Source: DAOTEJ01 sp035454085 (GTDB taxonomy: Bacteria > Pseudomonadota > Gammaproteobacteria > Burkholderiales > Burkholderiaceae_F). Taken from it: 7,069 nucleotides of DNA. Below, in pieces: positions 5,538-7,069 of this stretch. The notes under the pieces were generated by a model. The model was given only the letters and a program-made list of their open reading frames with translations. It did no database searches and was not told the origin of the DNA. The DNA is taken from NCBI GenBank assembly GCA_035454085.1, contig DAOTEJ010000108.1, forward strand, positions 1 to 7,069. The letters are read 5' to 3'. Numbering within the stretch: the first letter of the stretch is position 1; every line of letters begins with the position of its first letter. The translations under genes were made by a program, and so were the position numbers.

Positions 5538-6301
5538 CCGGCAAGTTCAAGCAGTGGGTCGCTCAGCAGGCGCGGGCGCGCGGCTACACGGTCGTTCCCG
5601 ACTGGCAGCTCGACCGCTTTGCCCAGGCGCGCTACCTGGCGCGGCTGTTCGAGACCCTGGCCATCGACTGCGTGCTCGACGTGGGCGCGAACCGAGGCCA
5701 GTACCGCGACTTTCTGCGGCAAGAGGTGGGCTACGCGGGCTGGGTGATCTCGTTCGAGCCCGTGCCTGCCCTGGGGGCGCACCTGGCCCAACGCGCCCAG
5801 GCCGACCCGCGCTGGCAGGTGGAGCCGGTGGCGCTGGGGGCCACTCCCGGCACGGCAACGCTCAACGTGATGGCGAGCGACACCTTCAGCTCCTTCCTGG
5901 CGCCCAACGCCGCGGGCGCGGCCATGTTCGCCACCCGCAATCGCGTGGCCGAGCAGGCCGAGGTGCCGGTCCACACGCTGGACGCGCGGCTGCCCGATCT
6001 GCTGGCGCGCACGGGCTGCAGCCGCCCTTACCTGAAGCTCGACACCCAGGGCTACGACCTGGCGGTGATCGAAGGGGCCGCAACCTGCCTGCCCAAGATT
6101 CTGGCCCTGCAGACCGAAGCCTCGGTCACGCCGATCTACGAGGACGCGCCGGACTTTGCCACCGTGATCCGCCAACTGGAGGCACGCGGCTTTGCCCTGA
6201 GCGGGATGTTCCCGAACAACCCGGACCACTTCCCGCGGATGATCGAGTTCGACTGCCACATGTTGAACCAGAGCCAGCTTGGGGCGGCGCCCCTTGGCTG
6301 A
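5534..6301 (+). CDS. FkbM-family SAM-dependent methyltransferase
   Basis: A complete 255-residue protein of the FkbM (Methyltransf_21) family, typical in length. It carries the class-I methyltransferase core: SAM-binding motif I VLDVGANRGQY (47-57), SFEP (73-76) at the end of the second strand with its acidic residue, the VALGATPGTATLNVM strands (99-113), and the family signature YLKLDTQGYDLAVIEGA (166-182) followed by LALQTEASVTPIYED. The N-terminal 30 residues are helical and basic without a membrane segment, so it is cytoplasmic. FkbM relatives O-methylate sugars or polyketide hydroxyls, and in polysaccharide loci they usually methylate a glycan hydroxyl. The ATG at 5534 lies 31 bases after the ligase stop, with a G-rich run 6 bases upstream that may fold into a hairpin. 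The 3' end overlaps the next glycosyltransferase if that gene starts at TTG 6294. The target hydroxyl cannot be inferred. Confidence 0.92.
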   Translation: MTGKFKQWVAQQARARGYTVVPDWQLDRFAQARYLARLFETLAIDCVLDVGANRGQYRDFLRQEVGYAGWVISFEPVPALGAHLAQRAQADPRWQVEPVALGATPGTATLNVMASDTFSSFLAPNAAGAAMFATRNRVAEQAEVPVHTLDARLPDLLARTGCSRPYLKLDTQGYDLAVIEGAATCLPKILALQTEASVTPIYEDAPDFATVIRQLEARGFALSGMFPNNPDHFPRMIEFDCHMLNQSQLGAAPLG

Positions 6302-7069
6302 GGCATCCGCCCCCACCGTGTGGGCCTTTCCGCGGGCAGGCTTCTATGGCGATTGCCTGTATGCGCCGCTGGAAGCGATGGGCGTGCGCGTGCTGGAGGG
6401 CGACTACTCCGCCGCCGGCCTGGCGGCCATCGCACCGGGCGATGCGGTGCACCTGCACTGGCCCTCGCACCTCTACTCCGTGGGGCCGTCGAGGCTCGAC
6501 TACGCGCGGCACTTCACGACCTTCGAGTGGCGCCTGCGGCGCCTGCACGCGCGCGGCGTGCGCATCTTCTGGACGGCACACAACCTTTATCCGCACGAGC
6601 AGACGCCCCTGCCTGGCGTGGACCGCCGCGTGCGCGAGCTGGTGATCGGCCTGGCGGAGCGCATCTTCGTGCACGGCCCGAGCGCCGAGGCGGTGCTGTG
6701 CACAGAGTTCCCAAAGACCCGCGGCAAGTGCGTGCAGATCCCCCTGGGCGGCTTTGCCGCGTACTACGCCAACGACCTGACCCGCGCCGAGGCGCGCGCA
6801 CGGCTGGGCCTGGCCGAGGGCGAGTTCGCCTATCTGTTCCTGGGCCAGTGGCGGCCCTACAAGAACCTGCCGCTGCTGATCGAATCCTTTGCCCGCCTCG
6901 AAGAGCCGGCCACCCTGCTGCTTGCCGGCAACGCGCCCGCACGCCTAGCGGAGGAAGTCAGGGAGCTTGTCGCGCGCCTGGGCCGAGGACGCATCCGCGC
7001 GGTGCCCGGCCGTGTGCCCGACGACGAACTGCAGATGTGGTGCAAGGCCGCCGACGCGATGGTGCTGCC
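6294..7069 (+). CDS. GT4-superfamily glycosyltransferase, 3' end beyond window
   Basis: Partial: 258 codons are visible and the frame is open at the right edge. The N-terminal half reads as a GT-B acceptor domain: VWAFPRAGFYGD (9-20), VHLHWPSHLY (52-61), IFWTAHNLYPHE (91-102), ERIFVHGPS (122-130) and VQIPLGGF (147-154). The donor domain then begins with AYLFLGQWRPYKNLPLLIES (179-198), including the Arg and Lys expected near the nucleotide-sugar phosphates, and TLLLAGNAP (207-215). The E-x7-E region would lie just past the edge. The HWP and TAHN(L)xPHE motifs recall glycosyltransferases of exopolysaccharide loci; the donor is unknown. The start is uncertain: an in-frame stop lies at 6264, so candidates are TTG 6279, TTG 6294 (GGGGCGG 6 bases upstream, chosen) and GTG 6318. 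All give close packing with the FkbM gene, so this is the same operon. Confidence 0.82.
   Translation, partial: MAEASAPTVWAFPRAGFYGDCLYAPLEAMGVRVLEGDYSAAGLAAIAPGDAVHLHWPSHLYSVGPSRLDYARHFTTFEWRLRRLHARGVRIFWTAHNLYPHEQTPLPGVDRRVRELVIGLAERIFVHGPSAEAVLCTEFPKTRGKCVQIPLGGFAAYYANDLTRAEARARLGLAEGEFAYLFLGQWRPYKNLPLLIESFARLEEPATLLLAGNAPARLAEEVRELVARLGRGRIRAVPGRVPDDELQMWCKAADAMVL

Noticed and set aside
6312..6324. CCCAC-CGT-GTGGG hairpin after the FkbM stop as a terminator
   Set aside because: The stem is only 5 bp, no T run follows (CCTTTCC), and it lies within the first codons of the next glycosyltransferase, which appears to be in the same operon.
5534..6645. 363-codon plus-strand frame over FkbM and the last glycosyltransferase
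   Set aside because: It is out of frame with both motif-bearing genes and has Arg/Gly/Ala-rich translation without domains.
1..7069. CRISPR arrays, tRNA or rRNA genes, insertion sequences, attachment sites
   Set aside because: I looked for spaced direct repeats, cloverleaf-like segments, transposase motifs and terminal inverted repeats and saw none.

Overview
The window is uniformly GC-rich, tightly packed DNA carrying part of a surface-polysaccharide (exopolysaccharide, capsule or O-antigen-like) biosynthesis and decoration locus. The base composition, the strong G/C bias at third codon positions and the gene set (CE4 deacetylase, GT4 glycosyltransferases, FemAB/CelD-type GNAT, asparagine-synthase-like amide ligase, FkbM methyltransferase, periplasmic TPR protein) suggest a betaproteobacterium of the order Burkholderiales. 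That placement is inference from style and gene content, since no taxonomic marker is present.

Layout. On the minus strand lie a GT4 glycosyltransferase (773..1948) and, overlapping it by one base, the first 257 codons of a NodB/CE4 polysaccharide deacetylase (1..773) that runs off the left edge. A divergent intergenic region (1949..2144) separates them from the plus-strand genes. It holds an 8-12-8 inverted repeat, a 6-1-6 palindrome, several CACGCC hexamers and a weak -10-like element. The plus strand reads: a signal-peptide TPR protein (2145 into a gap), a run of exactly 100 N (2762..2861), the C-terminal part of a CelD/FemAB-like GNAT (2862..3682), an asparagine-synthase-like ligase (3679..5502, 4-base overlap with the GNAT), an FkbM methyltransferase (5534..6301) and a second GT4-superfamily glycosyltransferase (from about 6294, running off the right edge). 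The four genes after the gap look like one transcription and translation unit. No terminator, tRNA, rRNA, CRISPR array or insertion sequence was seen.

How the genes may work together. Two glycosyltransferases would add sugars to a lipid-linked repeat unit. The deacetylase would free amino groups on N-acetylated sugars. The GNAT would put an acyl or aminoacyl group on an amino sugar. The asparagine-synthase-like enzyme would make an amide, either on a uronic acid or between a carboxylate and an amine. The FkbM enzyme would O-methylate a sugar or substituent. The exported TPR protein may serve assembly or secretion in the periplasm. No polymerase, flippase, chain-length regulator or exosortase lies in the window, so the export route is unknown.

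The most notable points are three. The asparagine-synthase homologue has no Cys2 nucleophile and a reduced N-terminal domain, as in enzymes that form amides without glutamine. It is coupled to a GNAT. The 100-N placeholder hides the end of one gene and the start of the next, and is probably larger than 100 bases in reality.
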